Shown: one piece after another, positions 11,902 to 22,235 of the stretch
Position numbering within the stretch: the stretch's first letter is position 1
Layout: each line of letters opens with the position of its first letter
Assembly (NCBI GenBank): GCA_036245525.1
Contig: BTPG01000001.1
Coordinates: forward strand, 222,778,889 to 222,842,888
Origin: Semisulcospira habei
Taxonomy: Eukaryota > Mollusca > Gastropoda > Semisulcospiridae
Length of the DNA: 64,000 nt
Direction of reading: 5' to 3'
Notes under the pieces: model-generated
Told to the model about the DNA's origin: nothing
The model's database searches: none
The model's input: only the letters and a program-made list of their open reading frames with translations
Position numbers and translations under genes: made by a program

Positions 11902-12753
11902 GTTTGTGCTTGTTCATATGGCTTGTGACAATAAAAAGACGATGAAATTCATCAATTTGTCGAAAGCGTTTTTTCTTTTTGACAACTTTTACACGTGTGA
12001 TCGTGTCGATTACCACAGACGCCATTTCCCTGTGAACATGCACTCTCACATTCAAATATGTGCAATAATCACAAATCAGCAAAAGTTACGTGTCATCTTA
12101 CGTAACATTGTAGAAATGTGATCTAAAATGCTTTTCCAATTAAAAAATTACAGATTTGATGAAAATATTTCATTGTTAATGGCCCAGCGTAACATGCGAT
12201 CGAATTCGCCAAAGTCTGCTACCCAGTGCGTCTATAGCGACCGGCAACACTTTGACGTCGCGCTAAAAGTAGAAAGGCAATAGAACGAACTTCAGGGTTT
12301 CAATGCAATGATATGATATATNNNNNNNNNNATGTTTGTGCTTGTTCATATGGCTTGTGACAATAAAAAGACGATGAAATTCATCAATTTGTCGAAAGCG
12401 TTTTTTCTTTTTGACAACTTTTACACGTGTGATCGTGTCGATTACCACAGACGCCATTTCCCTGTGAACATGCACTCTCACATTCAAATATGTGCAATAA
12501 TCACAAATCAGCAAAAGTTACGTGTCATCTTACGTAACATTGTAGAAATGTGATCTAAAATGCTTTTCCAATTAAAAAATTACAGATTTGATGAAAATAT
12601 TTCATTGTTAATGGCCCAGCGTAACATGCGATCGAATTCGCCAAAGTCTGCTACCCAGTGCGTCTATAGCGACCGGCAACACTTTGACGTCGCGCTAAAA
12701 GTAGAAAGGCAATAGAACGAACTTCAGGGTTTCAATGCAATGATATGATATAT
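11900..12753. other. Exact 422-bp duplication flanking a 10-N gap (assembly artefact)
   Basis: Bases 11900-12321 and 12332-12753 appear identical, separated only by ten N (12322-12331). An unmerged contig overlap explains this better than biology. The left copy stops exactly where the nested element begins in the right copy. Confidence 0.9.
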
Positions 12754-13458
12754 GAGACTGTCTCAAAAGGTGGTTGGTCACTACCCCCATCCTCTTTATT
12801 TGCTAAAAACATTTATCAGAAATAAAGTTATCAATTTATGGTTGTACCAGTGTCAAGAGAAATGATTGAAGAGATACATAAGATAAAACCAAATCTACAC
12901 TGGTGACCGTTTACAAGGTATGAAATAAAAATATAGTTTTGGGGGCTTTTTATCATGTTTGAAAAAGGGACTCTGGTGTGTGCGGTACGGACGAGTACTT
13001 CTGTGATCTGTAATAATGCAGTAAGTCCGTGGTTTGTGGTGTTAATTTGTTGTTGTATACCTAAATTACTTGTGTCTCAAGTAAAATTGCGTACATTTTC
13101 ACAAATTCAAAGAAAAATCGTCTTCTCAAAATTACGTGGTCGATCTGGACACGCTTTGTCGGAGAGCAGCCTGAATAAGACGAGCTTGTGAAAAAAAAGC
13201 CAAAGAAATGATTATTAACAAATATCACCAGGCAATCGCACACCATCGCTGTATTCAGAAATTCGGGCTGTGCGAGGTTAGACTTTAATCCTGTAGCAGT
13301 TACAGCGTTTTGAAATGAACCACGCCGATTTTTGTCGATTTGTCACGATCGATCATTTGAGGCTACCTCCCGCGAGGCAGCGTACTCGAGCTTCCGAGTT
13401 GACTAATATGCAAATTGGAAGATCTCGCGAGAACGTGACGTGATTGTTTCTGAGCAAG

Positions 13459-16256
13459 ATGGCGACACCCAGGAGAGAAGGTTGGTTTTAGAATTTTGTC
13501 TGTACTGTTTATGATGTCACGGTCGACTCAAGAGTCACAATCGACATTGAATTTTGTCAGTTTCACAGCATAGTTATGAAATGCTAATAAATGTACTATT
13601 ATTATCGCCATTCACTTGCAAAATACGATTCTTTTACATATTACAAAGCGCCCACTTTATTCTTGTTCGCACATGGTTGCCCATTTCCTCATACGAGGAC
13701 CAAAACAAGTTTTGAGTCTTTGTCACGGACGACACATGAATTTTATTTGTGGTCCAGATAAAACATGTTACTTGATACTTTGCGCTTAGGCGTACTTCTT
13801 TTGATTGCTTTTGCAAATTGCGTTTGTAAGAATGGCTTAAAATGTTGTGGTTGCTTTCACACCCACCCTTTGTGCTGTCGACCGTGACCTTCGGCTCGAA
13901 AGATAAAGTGCTCATAGTTTTTCCGTCCTTTGTCTTTGTCACGGACGACTCATGCGTTCCCATTTCTCCTTTTGATAGTGCTGACTGTGACTACTATTAC
14001 ACATTTTATTTTAGTTTGAATACCTCATCCCAGAAACATGAGCAATATTTTATTTGTTGTTATTTTTGCCTAAGTTCTGAGTGATACCTAGTCGATTGTG
14101 ACATATTCCATAAGGACTAAGTGAGGCTGATAAACAAACTCCTAGTTTATAAAATGAAAGTAGCATTGTACTAAAACCTGAGCACGAATTTGATATGTTG
14201 TTACTGTGTTAGTAAGCTTTTTTCCACAACTGACAGAAATACTACTAACTAGGTTGCTATGATATAAGTTTGAGGCATTCTTTTTATACTGTTGTAATAT
14301 TTTATTTTTCATTTTGTACTTGTACTAAGTTGTAGGTCTGTGGGTCCTCCTGAGGCCTCCTCTTGCAACAAAACTCCCTGAATAAAAGCAATGCTGAAAG
14401 ATGCAGAGCTTACAGAGACTTGCTGAAATCTGATCAAGCGAGGTATGCTGAAGGATTTGGACAGAAATCACAGAAACCGTCAACGACCCAAAACTGACTA
14501 GGAGTTGCAGCGGCGCCGAGAACAAGACAGACTGCGTCAAAAACAGCGCAGGTTTGTTTTGTTTTACTTGCGATGTAAAAAACTACACTGCGTTTTGTTT
14601 TTAAAAAAGCAACAACCATTAGTATCCTGTGTAAATTTTTGTATTGAAGTAAGCTGATCCAATCTTCTGGACCAGTTCCAACGCACACTGCAAAATGTAT
14701 TTTCATTACTGTTTTACAGAGAAAGGATTAAGGCTGGGCAGAGGGCAGTCGGCCACTAGCAGAGAAAAGGACCACCCGCGCAAAACAACACTTTGAGGAT
14801 GCTGCAGTGGCTGCACAACGAATGCTGTGGGCAGCGCAGAAGAGAAAAGAACGGGAGCAATGGAATTCCCAGCAAAAACAACGGCACCGTGGGAAGGCCC
14901 TTGCATGGTGTTGCAAGAACAAGAGCAGATCAACTGTTGTGGAACTTGGTAAGATCTCATGTTAATTTTTTTCTGAGCTCCAGCACACACGGTGTGGGGA
15001 TCTTTCCCTTTGCTTTTTATTAAATTGTTATTGAAGTCTACTATCTTACCAATATCGTGCTGTGATTTTAAATCACAAGTTGCCATCCTAACCAAAGTCG
15101 GCGAGTATGAGTGTTGTAACTGTGTGTATTGTTTGTACTGTTTGACTTAGCATTGGATCTCATTTGTTTCAGCTCAACCACTAGCTCCACCATCTGCAGA
15201 CAAGCCAGCACCCACTAGTGACCTTCAACAGACTCCGACTTCGTGTGGTGAAGCTGGGGACAAGAAAGCCATAAACAGGGCTAAGAAGGCTGTCTGCAAG
15301 ATGCCGAGTTTGTTTGGGCACATTTTTTCTGTCATCACATGCTTTGCCAAGAAATTGCCCCGCAAGCGTAAAGCCATTAGTGACGTTCTAGAGTCACCTT
15401 CTGCAAAACTGGTAAAAGAGAGGTTTCTGTCAGAACTGGACAAACGCAAGCATAAACCTAGCAAGAAGTGCCTGGCTGCCAGGAAACTGCTGCTTGATAC
15501 GGTACACATGTACAAGAAACAGGATGGTCAACGGGAAAATACGCAAAAAATATGTCTGCAGCAGCAGCTGCTGTTCATAGTTACCTCGAAGATGTGGCTG
15601 TAGATCTGCCTAGAAAAAGGTCAGTGGACAAAAGAACCATGAAACAGAAACAAATTCTTTCCAAACAAGTGAAAAGGCTTCACAAAGACTTTTGTCTAAC
15701 ACATCCCGAGCTGAAGGTTTCATGCACGACCTTTTACAGGCAGATACCGCCCCATATCCTCGCCGCTGGCAATCAATCTCACCGACGGTGTCTATGTGAA
15801 ATCTGCACAAGTGTCGACAAGAAGCTGGGCGTTCTAAATAAACACCTGGAAGCCCAGATTGATCGAGGCGAAAACCTTTCAGAAGCCAGCCTGTGTTCAC
15901 CCCCAACGCTGGACTGCATAAATCAATTGTGTGTGACGCATGTGGTGTGCAAAATGTGCAAAGCCATTTGTATGCCAACCTGACAGTAGGACCAGAGACG
16001 GTGAAATGGACAGCATGGGAGATGGTACAAAAGGGAAAATCTACTTGACTTTGTCAACAAAGAGGGCACTGTAGATCAGCTGATCAGTCTTTTGATGAAA
16101 GAACTGGAGTTGTTTTCCAAGCGTTTGTTTTCTGGTGTCGGCACAACCAATTGATTCAAAACTTGCAAGGCAGCTATCAGCAACTGTCCCCTGCTTGCAC
16201 TGGTGGTGTTAGACTTTGCGGAGAATTTTCTTTGCAAATACCATGTTCTTCATTTT
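13459..16256 (+). pseudogene. Broken multi-exon gene inside the inner TIR element, possible transposase
   Basis: A possible first exon starts at 13459 (MATPRREG before a GT). Exon-like blocks follow at about 14343-14551, 14719-14947 (acceptor TTTTACAG, donor GTAAG) and 15171-15985 (acceptor TTTGTTTCAG). They encode arginine/lysine-rich helices such as RRREQDRLRQKQRR and AAQRMLWAAQKRKEREQW. Then come a KKLPRKRKAISDVLESP segment, a cysteine motif CLCEICTSVDKKL, and VLDFAENFLCKY at about 16206-16243. Stops and frameshifts break it (14500s, near 15535, after 15983), and it ends abruptly. The DFAEN motif could be the first catalytic aspartate region of a transposase; this is inference. The family is otherwise unrecognised. 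Confidence 0.55.
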
Positions 16257-16400
16257 ATACCAATAAAACTACACTTTGTTCTCTAACACATTTATTTATC
16301 CAAAAACATGAAATCCAGTTGAGTTTTAAACAATTTTTTAGACCATTTTCTCCCTTCTGTATTTGTTGCCAGTAATTTTAACCACATCTCCAATTTAATC

Positions 16401-16458
16401 CACATCCTGAGAAAGTCTTGTTGCTGTCGGGATGTTAAGCAATGTACAACCATCCAAC
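16401..16458 (+). repeat. Degraded 3' tail of the window's SINE family
   Basis: CCTGAGAAAGTCTTGTTGCT and the following GTCGGGATGTTAAGCAATGT match the 3' end shared by all seven SINE copies, with substitutions and a degraded ATCA tail. Only the last ~60 bp remain. Confidence 0.7.
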
Positions 16459-17661
16459 TTAATCCCAAATACATCTTTTTGACACGGATTATCAGCTACA
16501 TACATCCTGTTTTTGTCCATACTGAACGTGTCACAATCAACACGCATTTTCCATTTATGGGTTATTTTTTACCAATGCACCAGTTCATTTCTGAGTGTAA
16601 TATTGACCTAGTCTAGTATATCAACGTTTGTGATGCTTGTCTTCAAAATGTGTCCTGATGATAAAGTGATTTTCTTCATTTCAGTTTCGAGACTTTGTCC
16701 ATCATGGGGTTTGTCACGATCAACACACTATTTTGTTTGGAGAAAATGCTTGTTTGATGTTGATCAGTGTTGCAGTCAATTCTTATGGAGGAGTTCCACT
16801 GAATAAAATCTAGATTGTTTTGGACATTTGTGTTGGTTCTGTTATCTCATTACTTAATTTATTAATTATGTTTTGTGTCGGACGTGACAACGGACAAAGT
16901 GATAATTGCTTTTTACACTGATAGACACTTTAAAATGAGTTTGAATTGATTCATTTCACCATATTAGTGTGTTCTTCTATCAAATACCAACTCTCCAAGT
17001 CCAGTTCTACCTTTTATATGAGTGTTTCTACCTCAAGACTTTGTCTGCTGTCACGCGTGACACATTCCACTTGGCGAGCATAATCATCAAATATCTTTAA
17101 AACTATACACTGCACTGTCTTTTCACCTGCTTTTCCATATAATAGATATATTAAAGTGTTCAAACACACAGATTACATAAGTGCATTTCAAATTTGACTT
17201 TAGCACCTTCATGTCCCATTTCTGTTGTCACCTTTTGAGACTGTCTCATATACAGTTTTAGTGTGGATAATTTTTTTTATTAATCATTTAATCTATCTGA
17301 AAAATAATTAATCATTATCACGCTTGGCGTCTGCTACCGTTTGCAACATGATCACGATTTCAGAAAATATAATATTTAATTACGATTTTTTACACCACCG
17401 GAAGTTATACCGCAGAATTCGTAAAACGGAAACCGACTCTTTTGGCGGGGGCAGTGTTAGCAGGTGAGATTAATGTTTCTTTTAATAAATTCATAAGAAC
17501 AATGGTGTCTGCTTCCAACGATCGATATTGACACGGTCACAACAGTCATGTTAGAATTAACAGTTTAGCAGTTTTTTAATATAAATCGGAACGCACATGT
17601 CTTGATTGTGACATTACTCGATTAATTTTACCAACATTCAAGGCTAGCAAGGCAGAAGTGT

Positions 17662-18009
17662 GTGTTAGCCTGCTTCTTTTCTGTTTTTTCCCATGAAATA
17701 TACATCGAGTCAGCAGTTGTGCACAAAATCGATTGCTACATTGTCATTGGTAGCAGACAGATGAATTGCGAATTCCAGACAGATCGAGGAGCTACTGTTG
17801 AATACACAGCATGTGTTATTGCTCCTCCTCCCTATCTGATCCAAGACATGTGCAGTGATGATGTCACTGTCAAGTTCATGAAGTCTGGAAGCAGCAAAAA
17901 GTTCTTTTTTTCCCCTGATATTGATGAAATAAAAATTGTAAATATGTCACAACTGACAAAACTTAAGCAGCTTGTTATTGACAATAGAGGACATTATTAC
18001 TTTGTTTAA
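17662..18009 (+). CDS. Partial ORF with the same C-terminal module as the OTU protein
   Basis: The open frame encodes up to 115 residues. The convincing part starts around 17780 and reads ATVEYTACVIAPPPYL, DDVTVKFMKSGSSKKFFFSP and IDEIKIVNMSQL, ending GHYYFV. The order aromatic-x-A/G-x-VI, then a V(T/N)VxF(M/L) strand, then a F-W/S-P-x-x-D segment parallels residues ~155-215 of the OTU protein at 19879-20598. I infer a shared small beta-barrel-like C-terminal domain. It is probably the last exon of the outer element's gene, with upstream exons lost or displaced by the nested insertion. The start codon is not meaningful. Confidence 0.45.
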   Translation: MLACFFSVFSHEIYIESAVVHKIDCYIVIGSRQMNCEFQTDRGATVEYTACVIAPPPYLIQDMCSDDVTVKFMKSGSSKKFFFSPDIDEIKIVNMSQLTKLKQLVIDNRGHYYFV

Positions 18010-18026
18010 TTTAATGCATTATGTCT

Positions 18027-18139
18027 GAATCTTCTTGTATTATATAATTATATTCTTAATTTTTTTAATGTAATATAGTTGCTGCAACTATATTACATTA
18101 AAAAATGTAAGTATATAATTATATAATACAAGAAGATTC
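18027..18139. repeat. 113-bp near-perfect palindrome
   Basis: Two 56-nt arms (18027-18082 and 18084-18139) meet at a single T, with only about two mismatched pairs. The arms are AT-rich, beginning GAATCTTCTTGTATTATATA. The palindrome begins 17 nt after the stop of the 17662-18009 ORF and lies inside the outer TIR element. Confidence 0.9.
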
Positions 18140-19032
18140 ACACTTCAAGAATAACCCAATTTACAGTATATTTCTTTAAATAGCTGCTATAGGAAAATAG
18201 GCTTTTTTTAACTGCATTATCATGTTTATGTGTGTTTTTACACTTCTTTCATGCAGACACATATATAACTGATGTGTTTTGCAAAGATAGGCCATGCTTG
18301 TATCACTGGTTTGATTCCGTCTTGTTTTCATACGTTTTGCGATTTAGGGGGGTAGGGTACCATTTCATCTGCTTTTAAGAAATGTTCAAGTGTATTGTCA
18401 TTTTAATGTTACTAATTTGTCGGCAGGGATCCATTATACACATTTCTAAAGGTTTACTCATTCTAATCTGTAAAATTATTGCTTGAGAGAAATTATTGAG
18501 CAGACGTTATCTTGAAATGTCACCGTATTGAAGTCAGTCTGACCCTGCTATATGATATGTCCACTTATATGAAGTTTTTTTTTACTTTATTTGTTGCACT
18601 TGAAGTAGTGCTTTAGTTTTATGCAATTTGTGACCATGTATGACAAGTGTAACATGGTCCAAGGAACAGAAACCTTTACTATGGCTTGTTTTGGCCTTAG
18701 AACAGGTGACACACTTTGCGCAAGCATACCTCTTTTCAAACCAATGAACCTATATGGTTTGTTACCTTTATTTGAAAGTATTAAAGTTATTCTTTTGAAA
18801 AATCACTACAATTGGGTATTTGGTTCAAATCTTTTTTTGACCAAAAATGTGTGTAAATGGGAAATGCTCAATACAAATACTGTGAAAGCTGTCATGCATA
18901 CTAATTTTGATCACCCCTCAAAAGGTCAAGGGTCAGAAGAGCTCAGGAAATAGGTCCAAAATAGCCATATTTTGACAAAAGATGTTTTATCTGAAGTGCT
19001 ATTCACAAAGTCCTTCAAACCCAAATTTGGTA

Positions 19033-21296
19033 GGGCAATTCCACGGTAACTGACAGGACATTTGAACACCACTTTTTTGAATAAAACAAGTCATGTTTCA
19101 GCAAATTCTTTTTTTATTCTCATATAACAGTACATTTCAAGCTGAATACATGTTAGTAGACAAAAAATCCAGGAAAAACATTTTAGCATGTCTCCAGATA
19201 AGAAGATGTTTCCGGTAACTGACATGAATCAGAAAACACAAATAATTGAAGTCACATTGGTAACTCTCAGAATTTTCTGAACTGGTAAACATTTGAGCAG
19301 TTTAATACAGTTAGTTAACAAGTAAAATGAAAAAAAGTTGATGCATTCATAATTGTTTTAAAGAGATAATTTACTATGTTGTCATCAAGAGGTGCAAACT
19401 CCAGTAACTGACATGACAAGTGCATGGTAACTGACATGACATCTGAGAGAATCACAGTCCCGGTTGCAATGAACAGCCTGACTGGCAAGGGAATGCTTCA
19501 AAAACAACAAATCATTAATAACTTGGTTTCTCACCCCCCCAAAAAAAATACTTGAAAAAGCTGTGAAAAACTCCCATTATGTTTCATTTCTTAAGAACTT
19601 TACACACTCGTAATATAAAAAAGTATGCAAATTTATTTTGTAACCATGAAGGATTGCTAAACATCAACAAGTAGAACAACATTTTAAGTTGAATAATGGA
19701 CACATTTTAATGAAAAAAATGAAATGAAATTGACTTGCTTAGTACTGTCACTAGGGTTATCCTGTTAGTAACTGACACGACACCCTGAGAGAGTCCCGAT
19801 AGCACTCAGTCAGCCTGCCTGGCAAGGTAATGCTTCAAATACCGATACTGAGACAGTCTGCCATTGGCAAGGTAGAAATCAATTTCCACTTCTAGCTTTG
19901 AAAGCACTGACAATGTCGGCAATATTGTCCACAGTGTAATCCAACCAGGCGCTCAGGTAGATTGGTCCAAAGAAAATGCAGCTGTTGTGCACGATGTCAG
20001 TGTCATGTCGCTTGGGCCACTGGAAATGCAGCACACCATCTACTGAATGCTGATGGAGAAAATTCACCTTCCAGAATCCTTCACCCTCTGCTGAAATCAC
20101 TCTGCCAATGTAGAAGCGATCCACATAGTCAACAACATAGTAGTTTTCTAATGCGATCTCAATGTCTTGCTCTTTTGCTTTCGAAGTTATTGCCACATAA
20201 TGCTGAATTTCTGGTAAATAGCCAACCATGACTTGTTTGTCAAACTCTGCTCCAACAATAGTGTCTCCAGATATCTGTATGATTTGCACAGCCACTTTCA
20301 AAGCCTTACTGCATGCATGTATGGCCACATGATCTGCGTACGTTCCATCTTTGAACATGTCCCTGACATAGTCGTCAAATGAACCAGATGGCAGAAACTC
20401 CTGCAACTTTTCCTTCTCCTGTAGTGGCAAGTGTTTCAGGTGATTGACTGTTAATTTCCTCAGCTCGCTTTGTTTGATGATGATTTTTATTTCATGCAGC
20501 AGCTGTTTAATTATTGCCCAGAAGAAACAGTTCCCATCACTGGGTGTGACTATTGAACTACATTTCCTTTCCTCGCTTCTCCCCTGACATTCTTTCATGG
20601 TATCTCCTCATTTTCGTTTTCGGTGACATCACCATGATGGTACATCTATGGAATATAAAATATTACAAATGTAACCAATAGTATACAAAATATTACACGT
20701 AATAATGTGTAAACACTAAATAAAATTGATTACGTCAGATGTCATGTCAGTTACGTCAGTGACCGTCATGTCAGTTACCTTATTACAGCCAACATTACAA
20801 GAATAATTTAAATTTAACTATTTCAGTTTCATTGAAATGAACATTGACAGAGGCAGAAAATATAAAATTTCTTTGTCCTAATCTATTTGCTTTCTGAGTG
20901 GAACAAACATTTGTAATGGAAAGTAACTGACATGACCCTTTTTCTGACCATTCTTCTCCATCATATTTTGTTAAATCTATAATTGCAAATCTGTAAAGAT
21001 TTAGTGTAAAGTTATGAATAGACATTTCCTTAGGTAAGTAAAGTAAGGAAACTTGCCTGCAAGATCAGAAAGAAGCTTGATGCAATTGAGTTTGCTGGTG
21101 CAGTATTTAACAGCACGAGGATTCACTTGCAGATCAAAAATCAAGATGGCTGCCAGGTCACATGATCAAGTTAATTTGATTAACCCATGTGTTTTATTAA
21201 AGTTCAGTTATTTACCTTTATGAAGAAAACATTTGGATAAATATACAGGCAAATAAAAAATTATGTCATTCGGTTGACATTTGTGTAAAATTGCCC
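19033..21296 (-). mobile_element. TIR DNA element carrying an OTU protease gene, TSD TA
   Basis: The insertion splits repeat copy A at TTTGG-TA / TA-CAGAG. Ends are GGGCAATTCCACGGTAACTG on the left and AAAATTGCCC on the right, giving an 8-bp inverted terminus GGGCAATT and a 2-bp TA duplication. The element is 2264 bp and its only substantial gene is the OTU ORF on the minus strand. Eight copies of a TAACTGACATGAC-type motif are scattered through it, starting within the left terminus. No recognisable transposase is present, so it is non-autonomous unless the OTU ORF acts in mobilisation. Superfamily unassigned. Confidence 0.75.
19879..20598 (-). CDS. OTU-domain cysteine protease with C-terminal transposon-type module
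   Basis: A single-exon 239-codon ORF on the minus strand. The ATG at 20598 is the first in frame; an in-frame TGA lies 12 nt upstream. Residues ~18-145 form an OTU fold: SDGNCFFWAI supplies the catalytic Asp and Cys, GTYADHVAIHACSKALKV is the middle signature, and QHYVAI supplies the His. OTU proteins cleave ubiquitin or ubiquitin-like chains. Residues ~150-239 (VDYVDRFYIGRVI...FWKVNFLH...FQWPKR...CIFFGPIYL) form a second domain resembling the ORF at 17662-18009. All catalytic residues are present, so the protein may be functional. Animal transposons that carry OTU domains are known, for example some Helitrons, but this arrangement is not one I recognise. Confidence 0.75.
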   Translation of the reverse strand: MKECQGRSEERKCSSIVTPSDGNCFFWAIIKQLLHEIKIIIKQSELRKLTVNHLKHLPLQEKEKLQEFLPSGSFDDYVRDMFKDGTYADHVAIHACSKALKVAVQIIQISGDTIVGAEFDKQVMVGYLPEIQHYVAITSKAKEQDIEIALENYYVVDYVDRFYIGRVISAEGEGFWKVNFLHQHSVDGVLHFQWPKRHDTDIVHNSCIFFGPIYLSAWLDYTVDNIADIVSAFKARSGN

Positions 21297-21689
21297 TACA
21301 GAGATACCTGATGGGAAGACCTATCTACGCATACTAATTTGGATGACCTCGGAAAGATCAAGGGTCACAAGAGGCCGGCAATTGTGTGTAAAATGCCAAT
21401 TTTTTTAAAAATGGATTATCAGCATTTTTGCAAATTTTTCAATCAAATTTGGCACAAAGGCAGCTGATGATAAGACCTTCTTAAGCATAATAATTTAATC
21501 GACTCATCTCAAAGGTCAAGGGTCACGGGAGGGGGGGGGGGGTGTCAGATTTGTGAAAAATGCTTACATTTTGAGAGAACATTGATTTTGCTGGTGCAGA
21601 AGCCATCCCTTTACTTATTGTCACAAAGTTCACACATACATGTAAATCGGTCACACACATGAGCCATAATGGCTTTGCCTTTTTTGTTG

Positions 21690-22235
21690 GATCATCGCCC
21701 TGACCCAAGACCTTTGTGATGGGTCAACTAAATTAGTATGCATATTAAAGTTTTATCATCAGCTACTTTTGCGCCAAAATTGATTAAAAACTATACAAAA
21801 TGTTGATAAAAACCACAATTGTAAAAAATGTGGCATTTTACACACATTTGCTGACCTCTTTTGACCCTTGGCCTTTCCTAGGGGTCATCGAAATTAGTAT
21901 GCATAGATAGGTCTTGCCATCAGATATCTTTGTACCAAGTTTGGGTTTGAGTTCAACAAAGGTATTTGAGAAAAAACATCTCTTGTTAAAATATGGCAAT
22001 TTTTTAAAAACTATTTCCTGTTCTCTATTTCCTCATCCTCTGTGACCTTGACCTTTGAGAGAGGTTACTGAAATTGGTATGCTTAGAAAGGTCTTGCCAC
22101 AAAGTATCCTTGGGCCAAGTTTGAAGACAGTGGCTTTAATAGTCTACAAGAAAATGCCAACGTTAAAGTTTACCACAGACAACGGACGGACAAATGGCCC
22201 AGAACATAGACTCACTTTTGCTTCGCAGTGAGCCA
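21690..22235 (-). repeat. Dispersed GGTCAAGGGTCAC repeat, copy B, inverted
   Basis: Reads GTGACCCTTGACC-type sequence on the plus strand and ends with CTCACTTTTGCTTCGCAGTG, the inverse of the family start. It directly abuts the end of copy A, so A and B form a large imperfect inverted repeat. Internal parts of the unit array are missing. Confidence 0.8.

Larger units (their letters stand above)
12754..17247 (+). mobile_element. Inner TIR DNA element nested in the outer element, TSD ATAT
   Basis: Both ends carry the 19-bp inverted repeat GAGACTGTCTCAAAAGGTG (12754-12772 and 17229-17247), which itself starts with the palindrome GAGACTGTCTC. ATAT flanks both sides (12750-12753 and 17248-17251). 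The 4494-bp body contains a broken multi-exon gene on the plus strand and scattered GTCACG(G/A)-type motifs near both ends. Four-base duplications and GAG-starting termini recall the Sola DNA transposon superfamilies, but I cannot test that. The right third (16260-17229) lacks the rest of the gene, suggesting an internally deleted copy. Confidence 0.8.
11796..18893 (+). mobile_element. Outer TIR DNA element inserted in copy A, TSD ATGC
   Basis: The left end GACAGCTTTCACAGTA (11796-11811) is the exact inverse of the right end at 18878-18893. Flanking ATGC at 11792-11795 and 18894-18897 collapses to the intact repeat sequence CTATGCATAC. The 4-bp duplication and 16-bp terminal inverted repeats show a cut-and-paste element. 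Its length includes a second nested element (12754-17247) and a duplicated segment at an assembly gap, so the element itself is about 2.2 kb. The remaining body holds one plausible coding piece at 17662-18009 and a 113-bp palindrome. No complete transposase is seen; superfamily unknown. Confidence 0.8.
10971..21688 (+). repeat. Dispersed GGTCAAGGGTCAC repeat, copy A (split by two DNA transposons)
   Basis: This copy begins GCTCATGTGCAAAGCAAAAG and ends with GAGCCATAATGGCTTTGCC. Between these are several ~160-bp units: CTATGCATACTAATTTGG, AAAGGTCAAGGGTCACAAG, CAGGAAATAGG, ATAGCCATATTTTGACAAAAG, CTTCAAACCCAAACTTGG and GATACCTGATGGTAAGACC. Continuous parts are 10971-11795, 18894-19032 and 21297-21688. 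The breaks are insertions with clean target duplications (ATGC and TA). I do not know the class of the repeat; no coding capacity is seen. Confidence 0.85.

Noticed and set aside
11900..12753. Biological tandem duplication of 422 bp
   Set aside because: The copies are identical and separated exactly by a 10-N gap, so an unmerged contig overlap is the simpler explanation.
18621..18953. 110-codon plus-strand ORF before the right end of the outer element
   Set aside because: It crosses the terminal inverted repeat into repeat copy A and has no recognisable domain.
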